From positions 1-8,075 of the forward strand of contig RCNQ01000043.1 in the NCBI GenBank assembly GCA_003731675.1: a DNA stretch of 8,075 nt. Direction: 5' to 3'. The notes under the pieces are model-generated. The model made no database searches. It saw only the letters and a program-made list of their open reading frames with translations, and had not been told where the DNA came from. Each line of letters opens with the position of its first letter. Within the stretch, counting starts at the first letter, position 1. Position numbers and translations under genes: made by a program. This DNA is from Bacteroidetes/Chlorobi group bacterium ChocPot_Mid. GTDB taxonomy: Bacteria; Bacteroidota; Ignavibacteria; Kapaibacteriales; UBA2268. Positions 1 to 6,475 of this stretch are shown here, in pieces.

Positions 1-273
1 GTAACTGAAAAATGGATGAAATCAGGCAATATGTGGCTTCAACGCAGTGCATTATTATTTCAATTGAAATACAAGAAAAACACTGACGAGGGATTGCTGT
101 ATAACTACATTGAACGATTGGCGGACCACAAAGACTTTTTCATCCGCAAAGCTATCGGCTGGACATTAAGGGAATACTCCAAAACAAATCCAAAATCAGT
201 CGAAAAGTTTATTAAATCGCATACTCTTTCTCCTTTGTCAGTGAAGGAAGGGATGAAAAGAATTTTGAAGTAA
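1..273 (+). CDS. alkD: DNA alkylation repair protein, AlkD-like (3' end only)
   Basis: This is the C-terminal 90 residues of a protein whose start lies before the window; the frame is open from base 1 (VTEKWMKSGN...) and ends at TAA 271-273. It resembles the C-terminal third of Bacillus cereus AlkD, a HEAT-like-repeat DNA glycosylase that removes positively charged N3- and N7-alkylated purines. The shared blocks are WLQRSALLFQLKYK, FFIRKAIGWTLREYSKTNP and LSPLSVKEG. The Arg of WLQR and the Trp of AIGW match DNA-contacting or active-site residues in AlkD as I recall them. The catalytic Asp lies upstream of the window and cannot be checked. The ATG at 16 is an internal Met, not the start. It converges on the aminopeptidase gene with only 19 bp between stops and no visible terminator. 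The family assignment is firm; enzymatic activity is inferred. Confidence 0.88.
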   Translation, partial: VTEKWMKSGNMWLQRSALLFQLKYKKNTDEGLLYNYIERLADHKDFFIRKAIGWTLREYSKTNPKSVEKFIKSHTLSPLSVKEGMKRILK

Positions 274-292
274 TAAATTTACAGAAAAAATT

Positions 293-1654
293 TTACTTCA
301 TCATCTCTTCAATTTCTTCTGCTTTTCTCGGCAATTTTTCTGATAAGTTTATATAACCTGTTTTTGTTATCAGCACATTGTCTTCTATGCGAATACCGAT
401 ATTCCACCAACGCTCATCACATGAGCTTCCATAAGGTATATAAATTCCTGGTTCAATTGTTAAGACATTGCCTTCTTTTAACAATTCCTCATGTCCTTCG
501 TGAACATTCAATCCAAAGAAATGAGAAGTACCATGCGGAAAATAATTATCAACGTCTTCCTTGTTTGTAATTATTGACTGCTCCAAAAGTTTTTCTGTGA
601 TGACTTCCTTAGCTTTGTTGTGAATCTCAGAAAATTTATTTCCTGGTTTACATTGTGCAAATGCCGAGTCCATCGCTTCAAGCACAATGTTATAAATAAT
701 TTTTTGCTCAATCGAAAATTTCCCGTTTGCTGGAATTGTTCTTGTCAGGTCAGCACAGTAGCCATGGTACTTTGCTCCGCAATCAAACAAAATCATATCA
801 CCATCTTTGATTGAATCGCGATTATTCTGATAGTGCAAAAAACAGGAGTTTCTTCCTGTGCCAACAATACTGCTATAAGCAGGTTTTTCGGCACCAAGTA
901 CCATGAACTGATATTCCATTTCTGCCTGAAGTTGATATTCTGTCATTCCGGGTTTAGCTTTTTTAATTAATGCTTTGTGACCTTCAATCGAGATATCAAC
1001 TGCCTTTTGAATTAATCGGATTTCGTCATTATCCTTTACATAACGCATTTGAGTTAGTGCAGGGATATTATCTTTTATAATCAATTTGGGATGATTTGCT
1101 TTGAGTTTGCTTATAATCTCAATATCACATTCTATATGATTTCCATTATTTGAAAAATGTTTCGTTACTGATAATTTATCGAGAAATAGTGTATCTTTAT
1201 CTCGTAATACAAGATTTAAGATACTATCCAATGTTTCAATGTTCAAGTTTTTTTGAATTTTGAGTATTTTCTCAGAATCTTTTGCACCCATACTGTATCC
1301 ATTCCAGATTATATCATCACTTGTTTGTTGTTTAAGAAACAAAGCTTCCTTGATGATTTCACCACCCAAATTGAATCCATTAGGGATTAATAAAAGTGCG
1401 GCTCTTTGTTGAGGCAGACCAGTCAGATAATATAAATTCGGTGATGGATTATTTGAGACCTCAAAACCTGAATTTGCATAAAAATCTGAAGAAAGTAACA
1501 ATAAAGCAGAATTTCGGGATAAGGTATTTTCTATTTGTTCTCTTCGTGCTATAAAATTTTCTACTGGGATACCATCTGTAAAAGGATATTTGTATCCTTG
1601 CGAAAATAATAGATTATTCAGTAAAAAATATATTATGATAATTTTCTTACTCAT
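293..1654 (-). CDS. pepP: Exported Xaa-Pro aminopeptidase (aminopeptidase P, peptidase M24B)
   Basis: Aminopeptidase P removes the N-terminal residue from peptides whose second residue is proline, using a two-metal centre. Numbered from ATG 1654 (453 aa), the protein has a leader (MSKKIIIIYFLLNNLLFSQG) that looks like a Sec signal peptide. An N-terminal aminopeptidase-P domain follows at about 25-200 (NLYYLTGLPQQRAALLLIP), then the pita-bread M24 domain at about 210-445. All five expected metal ligands are present: D291 (FDCG), D302 (ADLTRT), H378 (GTSHFFGLNVHE), E401 (TIEPGIY) and E424 (IRIEDN). The export signal places it in the periplasm or outside, unlike cytosolic E. coli PepP. I chose ATG 1654 because it begins the leader. 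ATG 1666 overlaps the comF stop (ATGCATAA) and adds four residues; ATG 1723 would add 23 implausible residues inside comF. No Shine-Dalgarno site is visible, so translation is probably coupled to comF. It is the last gene of a three-gene run. Confidence 0.93.
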   Translation of the reverse strand: MSKKIIIIYFLLNNLLFSQGYKYPFTDGIPVENFIARREQIENTLSRNSALLLLSSDFYANSGFEVSNNPSPNLYYLTGLPQQRAALLLIPNGFNLGGEIIKEALFLKQQTSDDIIWNGYSMGAKDSEKILKIQKNLNIETLDSILNLVLRDKDTLFLDKLSVTKHFSNNGNHIECDIEIISKLKANHPKLIIKDNIPALTQMRYVKDNDEIRLIQKAVDISIEGHKALIKKAKPGMTEYQLQAEMEYQFMVLGAEKPAYSSIVGTGRNSCFLHYQNNRDSIKDGDMILFDCGAKYHGYCADLTRTIPANGKFSIEQKIIYNIVLEAMDSAFAQCKPGNKFSEIHNKAKEVITEKLLEQSIITNKEDVDNYFPHGTSHFFGLNVHEGHEELLKEGNVLTIEPGIYIPYGSSCDERWWNIGIRIEDNVLITKTGYINLSEKLPRKAEEIEEMMK

Positions 1655-1658
1655 AAAT

Positions 1659-2393
1659 TTATGCATAAACCAAAGTTGCAACTTCGACATTTTTAGCACC
1701 AAGGGAAAGTAAAATCTTTGCACATGAATTCAATGTTGAACCTGTTGTCAGTACATCATCTATCAGTAAAAAACTTCCACCGTTTAATTTCATATTCTTA
1801 TTATATGGCACAATGGCATTCGCTACATTTGTCCGTCTTTCAGTCTTGGAAAGCAGAGTCTGAGTTTGAGTATATTTCTTGCGTTTGATTATATCGGTTT
1901 TTACTGGACAACCTATAATTTCACTAATCCCTTTTGCAATATATTCTGATTGATTATATCCTCTTTCTCTTTTTCTTGCGTGATGAATGGGGACTGGGAC
2001 TAAAGCATCAAAATTTATTTTATTATAAAATTTTATTAATCTGCCAAGTTCCTTGCCAAGCTCAGAACCAATTCTCGAAAACCCTGAATACTTCAAAGAA
2101 TAAATTGCTTTCATGTAATTGTGGTTTTCTTTCATAGAAAAAAGAGATACCGCACCATTGATATACAAATCATCTTTGTCAAAATTGCTGATTAAACGAT
2201 TATAAATAACATCAGGTTGGGGAGCCAAAGGGATTAAATCGAAACATTTTTGGCAAATAAATTCATATTTATTGTTATCAAGGTCAAGGTAGGATTGACA
2301 AATTTCACAGCGTGGTGGTGCAATAAAATTATTCAGAGAATTAATAATCCAAACAAAAGGGTTCTTTTTTCTATGTGAAAATGATATAGACAT
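1659..2393 (-). CDS. comF: ComF-family phosphoribosyltransferase-like protein
   Basis: This 244-aa protein has the ComF/GntX architecture. A four-cysteine zinc-ribbon-like segment lies near the N-terminus (C29-x2-C32, C47-x2-C50, with PPRCEICQ and FICQKCF). A type I phosphoribosyltransferase fold follows, with PVPIHHARKRERGYNQSE at 133-150 and the PRPP-binding loop LLIDDVLTTGST at 209-220. In naturally competent bacteria ComF is needed for uptake or processing of transforming DNA. The family is also widespread in species not known to be competent, and its substrate is not settled. The length is normal for the family. The start ATG 2393 lies 6 nt after the upstream membrane-protein stop and has no obvious Shine-Dalgarno site. 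The stop lies 4 nt before the aminopeptidase start, so the three genes are probably one transcript. Family membership is clear; a competence role here is only a possibility. Confidence 0.9.
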   Translation of the reverse strand: MSISFSHRKKNPFVWIINSLNNFIAPPRCEICQSYLDLDNNKYEFICQKCFDLIPLAPQPDVIYNRLISNFDKDDLYINGAVSLFSMKENHNYMKAIYSLKYSGFSRIGSELGKELGRLIKFYNKINFDALVPVPIHHARKRERGYNQSEYIAKGISEIIGCPVKTDIIKRKKYTQTQTLLSKTERRTNVANAIVPYNKNMKLNGGSFLLIDDVLTTGSTLNSCAKILLSLGAKNVEVATLVYA

Positions 2394-2399
2394 CTACGG

Positions 2400-2894
2400 T
2401 TAATTCAAATTTCTGAATGCCGCCATTTTTGCAAAAGCGGACTTCTTGATAATGTAATTTTCCAGTGTAAGTTTTGTGTTCTTTGAAAAGAATAAAAATA
2501 AAGCTAACAGGAAAAGCCCTGTGTTTTCAAGTATTTTTCTCCAGCCAACCTGCTCAGCCATAATCTGAGTATGACAACCACAATTGATATTCAATCCTTT
2601 AAGTAAGGCAATGAAAATTGCAATATTGAAAACAATTATCAATACACCAATAATAGTGACGGAAGATTTGATTCTGATACCAGTTATTATGAATATTGAA
2701 CACACTAATTCAATCCAAGGTATTGTTATTGCCATTAAATTTCTTAAAAAATCAGGTACTATCTGATAATTACCAATCTCTTTGGCAAAACCATTCAAAT
2801 CTCCCAATTTTGCTACTGCCGCCGTTAAAAAAATAAATCCTAATATTACTCTGCATATTATATTCAAATAAGGATTATTCAAAAATTTCTTCAT
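2400..2894 (-). CDS. DoxX/MauE-like integral membrane protein
   Basis: This 164-aa protein has four hydrophobic segments, at about 9-30, 50-72, 76-99 and 122-137. The first carries the DoxX-like pattern RVILGFIFLTAAVAKLGDLNGFAKEI. A Cys-Gly-Cys motif (NINCGCH, C105/C107) follows the third segment, as in MauE/DoxX-type proteins thought to act in membrane redox or disulfide chemistry. MauE itself helps mature methylamine dehydrogenase, but nothing here indicates that substrate. The short positively charged tail (IIKKSAFAKMAAFRN) is likely cytoplasmic. The gene is the first of the minus-strand run and lies 6 nt before comF. Its start ATG has no clear Shine-Dalgarno sequence and faces the divergent region shared with the mutase gene. 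The membrane topology and the CGC motif are seen directly. The family call is by pattern and the biochemical role is unknown. Confidence 0.78.
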   Translation of the reverse strand: MKKFLNNPYLNIICRVILGFIFLTAAVAKLGDLNGFAKEIGNYQIVPDFLRNLMAITIPWIELVCSIFIITGIRIKSSVTIIGVLIIVFNIAIFIALLKGLNINCGCHTQIMAEQVGWRKILENTGLFLLALFLFFSKNTKLTLENYIIKKSAFAKMAAFRNLN

Positions 2895-3060
2895 AATTCA
2901 CATCAATTAGTTAAACTCATTTAAAAATATTAGACTTAATTAAATAATAATTATTTTTTATTAACCTTATTATTAAAAAGATTAAATATATGGAATTTTC
3001 TCTATTTTTAAATAAGTTTTAGTAAAAAGTTTTGAATTATTTTAATATATCGGAGGAAAG
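2895..3060. promoter_or_regulatory. Divergent intergenic region between DoxX-like gene and mutase gene
   Basis: These 166 bp separate divergent starts, so promoters for both directions must lie here. The stretch is very AT-rich with long A/T runs, and I could not fix a convincing -35/-10 pair or Bacteroidota-type promoter by eye. The plus-strand gene has a strong ribosome binding site, GGAGG at 3052-3056, 4 nt before its ATG. The minus-strand gene has none visible. No RNA gene or strong hairpin is seen. Confidence 0.55.
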
Positions 3061-4437
3061 ATGCCTGTTATCCGTTCAATATCTGGATTGAGAGCCACTT
3101 TAGGTGATGGCTTATTGCCAAACCTTATTTCCAATTGTGTTGCCGCTTTCGAGACACTTCTGCCAAAAGGAGAAGTAGTTATAGGTTATGATGGCAGACC
3201 TTCTGGTATCTGGGTACAAAAAATTGTCAATGGTACTTTGTTAGCTTGTGGCAGACAGGTACGTACTCTGGGGATTGTTCCAACTCCTACTGTCCAGTTA
3301 TCAGTAGAACAATTAAAAGCCGCTGGCGGTATTTCAATAACAGCATCGCATAATTCCGCAGAATGGAATGGTCTTAAATTTATAAACAAAGACGGTGTGT
3401 TTTTTGACTTAATAGAAAACACAAAACTTGAAAAAGCTGAAAAATTCGGTGTATTTAATTTCTCAAAATTGCCAAATTTTGCTGAAATTATTAACGATAA
3501 TGAAGCAATTAAGAACCATATAAAAAGTATCCTTAATCTCCCGATATTTTCTTCTGCTTCTTTAAAAAAGATTAAGGAAAGGAAATTAAAAATAGTTGTT
3601 GATGCTGTCAACTCATCAGGTTCTAAAGCTATTCCTGAACTACTCAAAGCATTGGGTTGTGAGGTTGTTGAGCTATTTTGTGAGGGAAACGGAAAATTCC
3701 CACATACACCTGAACCTGTTACAGTAAATCTGAAATTACTGGCTGAAGAAGTAAGAAAAGTTAATGCTGACTTAGGCATAGCTGTTGACCCTGACGCTGA
3801 CAGGTTAGTACTCATAGATGAAAACGGTCAACCAATCGGCGAAGAGAGGACAATAGTTCTTGCAATTGAAAGTGTCTTGTCAAATATTGATGTGTTCAAA
3901 ATCACAACAAAAGTTCCCATTGTTGTTGTCAATCAGTCAACTACCAGAGCTGTTGATGATGTATGTGAAAAATACGGAGCTATGCTTGAACGCTCAGCAG
4001 TAGGTGAAATTAATGTTGTGAAAACAATGAAAAAGTTAAAAGCAGTTATCGGTGGTGAAGGAAGTGGCGGAGTTATTTTACCTGCTTGTCATTACGGAAG
4101 AGACTCTCTTGTTGGTACTGCTTTAATTTTGCATCATCTTGCTACTAATAAATTGACACTTTCAGAAGCAAACAAAAAAATTCCAGTCTATAATATGGTT
4201 AAAATACGCTGTGAATACAATCGTGACCTGAGTAAACTATACAATGCAGTAATAGAACAATTTCCTAACGGCAAACCAATTAAAGGTGATGGAATAAAGA
4301 TTGTATTTCCTGAAAGCTGGGTGCAGGCAAGAGCATCGAATACTGAGCCAATAGTAAGAATTATTGCTGAAGATACATCGCTCAAGGATGCAAAAAACCT
4401 TGTCAAAGCAGTTATGAAGATATGCCAGAAGAAATAG
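3061..4437 (+). CDS. glmM: Phosphoglucosamine mutase / phosphomannomutase (alpha-D-phosphohexomutase)
   Basis: The 458-aa protein is a complete alpha-D-phosphohexomutase, an enzyme that moves a phosphate between C1 and C6 of a hexose through a phosphoserine. Four signature regions appear in order: the N-terminal SGLRAT loop (8-13); the phosphoserine loop TASHNSAEWNGLK with catalytic S96; the Mg2+ loop DPDADR at 243-248; and the sugar-recognition loop GGEGSGG at 331-337. The C-terminal phosphate-binding loop RASNTEPIVR is at 424-433. Length suits GlmM (glucosamine-6-P to glucosamine-1-P, for UDP-GlcNAc and peptidoglycan) or a phosphomannomutase. The GEGSGG loop fits both, so glmM is the best guess, not proven. 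In the first loop Ala12 replaces the usual Gly of SGIRGT. The start is supported by GGAGG 4 nt upstream. The SMR exporter gene follows in the same direction with no terminator between. Confidence 0.9.
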   Translation: MPVIRSISGLRATLGDGLLPNLISNCVAAFETLLPKGEVVIGYDGRPSGIWVQKIVNGTLLACGRQVRTLGIVPTPTVQLSVEQLKAAGGISITASHNSAEWNGLKFINKDGVFFDLIENTKLEKAEKFGVFNFSKLPNFAEIINDNEAIKNHIKSILNLPIFSSASLKKIKERKLKIVVDAVNSSGSKAIPELLKALGCEVVELFCEGNGKFPHTPEPVTVNLKLLAEEVRKVNADLGIAVDPDADRLVLIDENGQPIGEERTIVLAIESVLSNIDVFKITTKVPIVVVNQSTTRAVDDVCEKYGAMLERSAVGEINVVKTMKKLKAVIGGEGSGGVILPACHYGRDSLVGTALILHHLATNKLTLSEANKKIPVYNMVKIRCEYNRDLSKLYNAVIEQFPNGKPIKGDGIKIVFPESWVQARASNTEPIVRIIAEDTSLKDAKNLVKAVMKICQKK

Positions 4438-4463
4438 TTATTGAGAAATTTTAAATATCAAAA

Positions 4464-4470
4464 AAGGAAG
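4464..4470 (+). promoter_or_regulatory. Shine-Dalgarno-like AAGGAAG upstream of the SMR gene
   Basis: AAGGAAG is the only good ribosome binding site between the mutase stop and the SMR coding region. It ends 4 nt before an in-frame ATC codon at 4475 and 34 nt before the TTG at 4505. It therefore supports initiation near 4475-4490, where homology places the N-terminus but no ATG, GTG or TTG exists. Confidence 0.55.
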
Positions 4471-4504
4471 AACAATCAACACATCAACCACAGCTTGGAT
4501 TTAC

Positions 4505-4807
4505 TTGATAATTGCCGGAATCTTTGAAATGGTCTGGGCAATTGGGCTGAAATACACTCAGGGGTTTACAAAACTGCTTCCGAGTATCTGGACTTTCGGG
4601 GCTATGGCAGTAAGTGTTTATCTATTATCTCTAGCTGTAAAAATTATTCCCATTGGCACTGCCTATGCTGTTTGGACAGGAATAGGAGCGGCAAGTACAG
4701 TAGTTATGGGGATTATTCTGTTTAATGAGCCGCTTACTTTCATTAGAATACTGCTTGTTTTATTGATTATTTTTGCAATTGTAGGCTTAAAATTAACAAC
4801 AAATTAA
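4505..4807 (+). CDS. sugE: Small multidrug resistance (SMR) family transporter, SugE/Gdx-like
   Basis: This four-helix inner-membrane exporter closely matches the SugE/Gdx branch of the SMR family, whose characterised members exchange guanidinium or small quaternary amines for protons as antiparallel dimers. From TTG 4505 it is 100 aa with the key proton/substrate glutamate at E8 (IFEMVWAIGLKYTQGF), the subtype block GTAYAVWTGIGA (51-62), and helices at about 1-16, 24-46, 52-73 and 78-97. Family members usually have about five more residues before this point. The upstream in-frame codons encode TTAWIYL, matching the usual SMR N-terminus, so the real start is probably around 4475-4490. The frame is open back to a TGA at 4442 but contains no ATG, GTG or TTG before 4505. 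TTG is listed only as the first recognised start codon. With 67 bp to the mutase stop there is no room for a guanidine riboswitch; co-transcription with the mutase gene is likely. Confidence 0.85.
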   Translation: MIIAGIFEMVWAIGLKYTQGFTKLLPSIWTFGAMAVSVYLLSLAVKIIPIGTAYAVWTGIGAASTVVMGIILFNEPLTFIRILLVLLIIFAIVGLKLTTN

Positions 4808-5109
4808 AATACTACACAATGATTACATCAAGCACTATAAATTTGGATATATCATATAAAAATTATTGCTTATAACATCTTTTTTTCATAATTTCAAATT
4901 TACGGAGTATGTAATTCCATAAAGTTTAATTTATATAAATTTATAAATTTTGTATCGTTCTTTTAGGATTTGTTTTTGGAAATAACGATTTTAGTTAAAA
5001 TTTTGAATTACATACACCGAATGATTAAAAAAGAGAATTTTTGAATAAATTACTGAAATAAAATGAATTCTTAATTAAATATTCTTATTAACAAAAAAAG
5101 GAGAGATTT
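4808..5109. other. 302-bp gene-free region upstream of citrate synthase
   Basis: No reading frame here resembles a gene. The stretch is extremely AT-rich and contains the inverted-repeat unit at 4903-5019 and two overlapping 14-bp AT-only palindromes at 4928-4941 and 4937-4950. The last 90 bp must carry the citrate synthase promoter or leader, though I could not identify a convincing promoter. It ends with a good ribosome binding site, AAGGAGA at 5098-5104, 5 nt before the ATG. No strong terminator for the SMR gene is visible; only a T-run near 4880-4886 follows it. Confidence 0.7.
4903..5019. repeat. Inverted-repeat pair bounding a 117-bp AT-rich unit
   Basis: The left arm CGGAGTATGTAATTC (4903-4917) and right arm GAATTACATACACCG (5005-5019) are reverse complements at 14 of 15 positions, including 11 consecutive perfect pairs. 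The 87-bp spacer encodes nothing and holds AT-only palindromes. The arrangement could be the terminal repeats of a small non-autonomous element, or paired operator half-sites before citrate synthase. No matching target-site duplication is evident directly outside the arms. Confidence 0.6.
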
Positions 5110-6387
5110 ATGTCAATTCTAAAGGAAAAATTAGCGAAAAAATTCGCTGAAGAAAAAGCTGACATCGCTGCATTTTTAAAAGCACATGGCGATAAAGAAG
5201 TTTCAAAGGTCACGTTAGCACAAGCTTATGGAGGTTTAAGAGGAGTTAAAGGTCTTGTATGTGATACTTCAGAAGTACCACCGGATAAAGGTTTGATTAT
5301 TCGTGGTATTGAGCTGAAATATTTAACAGAGAAAATACCTGAGGAAATTCTTTGGTTGCTTTTAACCGGAGAATTACCAAATGAAGCTGAATTGGAAGAA
5401 TTGCAAGCTGACCTGAAAGCAAGGGAAAATGTTCCTGCTTACGTTTGGGCTGTACTCGATGCTATGCCTGCAGATTCACATCCAATGGCTATGTTCAATA
5501 CAGCAGTTTTGGTTATGCAAAAAGAGTCAAAGTTTGCAAAGAGATATGCCGAAGGTATGCCAAAACCAGAGTACTGGGACCCAACATACGAAGATATGAT
5601 GGACATTATTGCAAAATTACCTGCAATTGGTGCTTACGTTTATCGTAAAAGATTTGGCAAAGGTCCAAGAATCGAAAGTGATAAGAGTATGGATTGGGCT
5701 GGGAATTATGTCCACATGCTTGGATTACCTGACCCTAATGGAGAATTCTCAAAATTGATGAGATTATACTTGACATTGCATTGCGACCACGAAGGCGGCA
5801 ATGTTAGTGCTTATACTGCTTCTACAGTAAGTTCTGCGTTGTCTGATTTGTATTATGCTCTTTCAGCAGGTTTGAACGGTTTAGCTGGTCCATTGCACGG
5901 TTTGGCAAATCAGGAATGTTTGGGATGGATTTTGGAAACAATGAAGAAGTTCAATGGAGCTCCTACAGAAGAAGAATTATACAAATTTGCCGAAGAGACT
6001 TTAGCTTCAGGTAAGGTTGTTCCGGGTTACGGTCATGCTGTTTTGAGAATTACTGACCCAAGATTCGATGCTTTCTTGGCATTTGGCAAAAAGTATTGCT
6101 CAGCAGACCCAGTATTCCAAACAGTCGAAAGAGTGTTTAATGTTGTTCCAAAGGTATTATCCCAAGTTCAAAAAATTAAAGACCCGTGGCCAAATGTTGA
6201 TGCAGGTTCAGGTGGATTATTGTATCACTATGGTTTGACTGAATTCAGTTATTATACTGTATTGTTCAGTATTTCAAGGGCTTTAGGAATTTGCGCTCAG
6301 GGTGTCGTAGCACGTGCTATGGGTTATCCTATAACAAGACCAAAATCATTGCCGACAGCGGCTTACAAGAAGTTAGTTGGTGCTTGA
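5110..6387 (+). CDS. gltA: Citrate synthase, type I (eukaryotic-like)
   Basis: This enzyme condenses oxaloacetate with acetyl-CoA to citrate, the entry step of the TCA cycle. The 425-aa sequence follows the mitochondrial-type enzyme far better than the hexameric E. coli GltA type. Shared blocks are LHCDHEGGNVSAYT (223-236), NGLAGPLHGLANQE (256-269), VVPGYGHAVLRITDPR (303-318) and PNVDAGSG (361-368). The catalytic triad of pig citrate synthase (His274, His320, Asp375) corresponds to H263, H309 and D364. One difference stands out: the DAHSG block common in eukaryotic enzymes reads DAGSG, leaving the catalytic Asp intact. The start is supported by AAGGAGA 5 nt upstream, and the length is normal for a mature type I enzyme. 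Malate dehydrogenase, which makes its oxaloacetate, follows 88 bp downstream across a hairpin, so the two may be separately or partly co-transcribed. No sign of a 2-methylcitrate synthase context. Confidence 0.96.
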   Translation: MSILKEKLAKKFAEEKADIAAFLKAHGDKEVSKVTLAQAYGGLRGVKGLVCDTSEVPPDKGLIIRGIELKYLTEKIPEEILWLLLTGELPNEAELEELQADLKARENVPAYVWAVLDAMPADSHPMAMFNTAVLVMQKESKFAKRYAEGMPKPEYWDPTYEDMMDIIAKLPAIGAYVYRKRFGKGPRIESDKSMDWAGNYVHMLGLPDPNGEFSKLMRLYLTLHCDHEGGNVSAYTASTVSSALSDLYYALSAGLNGLAGPLHGLANQECLGWILETMKKFNGAPTEEELYKFAEETLASGKVVPGYGHAVLRITDPRFDAFLAFGKKYCSADPVFQTVERVFNVVPKVLSQVQKIKDPWPNVDAGSGGLLYHYGLTEFSYYTVLFSISRALGICAQGVVARAMGYPITRPKSLPTAAYKKLVGA

Positions 6388-6403
6388 TTTGACTTTTTCT
6401 GTT

Positions 6404-6436
6404 AACTTTCCGAAAGTTTCAAACTTTCGGAAAGTT
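6404..6436 (+). terminator. Nested palindrome hairpin after citrate synthase (possible terminator or attenuator)
   Basis: The arms AACTTTCCGAAAGTTT (6404-6419) and AAACTTTCGGAAAGTT (6421-6436) are perfect 16-nt reverse complements around a single base, so the RNA could form a long hairpin. Each arm is also nearly self-palindromic (AACTTTC, centre base, GAAAGTT). The following T-run is short (TTTT, then ATT), so intrinsic termination may be incomplete. It lies 17 nt after the citrate synthase stop and 40 nt before the mdh start. Confidence 0.6.
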
Positions 6437-6475
6437 TTATTAAACACATTTGATAACAAATTTTAAGGAATAAAT

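Noticed and set aside
1655..1723. Upstream start at 1723 for the aminopeptidase gene
   Set aside because: It would lie within comF and put 23 residues before a clear signal peptide that begins at ATG 1654 (or 1666).
3186..3815. 209-aa open frame on the minus strand inside the mutase gene
   Set aside because: It is fully inside a gene with complete catalytic motifs on the plus strand, its translation is Ser-rich low-complexity sequence typical of an antisense shadow, and it has no family resemblance.
4438..4504. Guanidine riboswitch before the SugE/Gdx-like gene
   Set aside because: Only 67 bp separate the mutase stop from TTG 4505, and no paired hairpins with ACGR loops or other guanidine-riboswitch features are present.
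4928..4950. Overlapping 14-bp AT-only palindromes as a specific protein site
   Set aside because: Palindromes made only of A and T arise easily in sequence this AT-rich, so on their own they are not evidence of a binding site.
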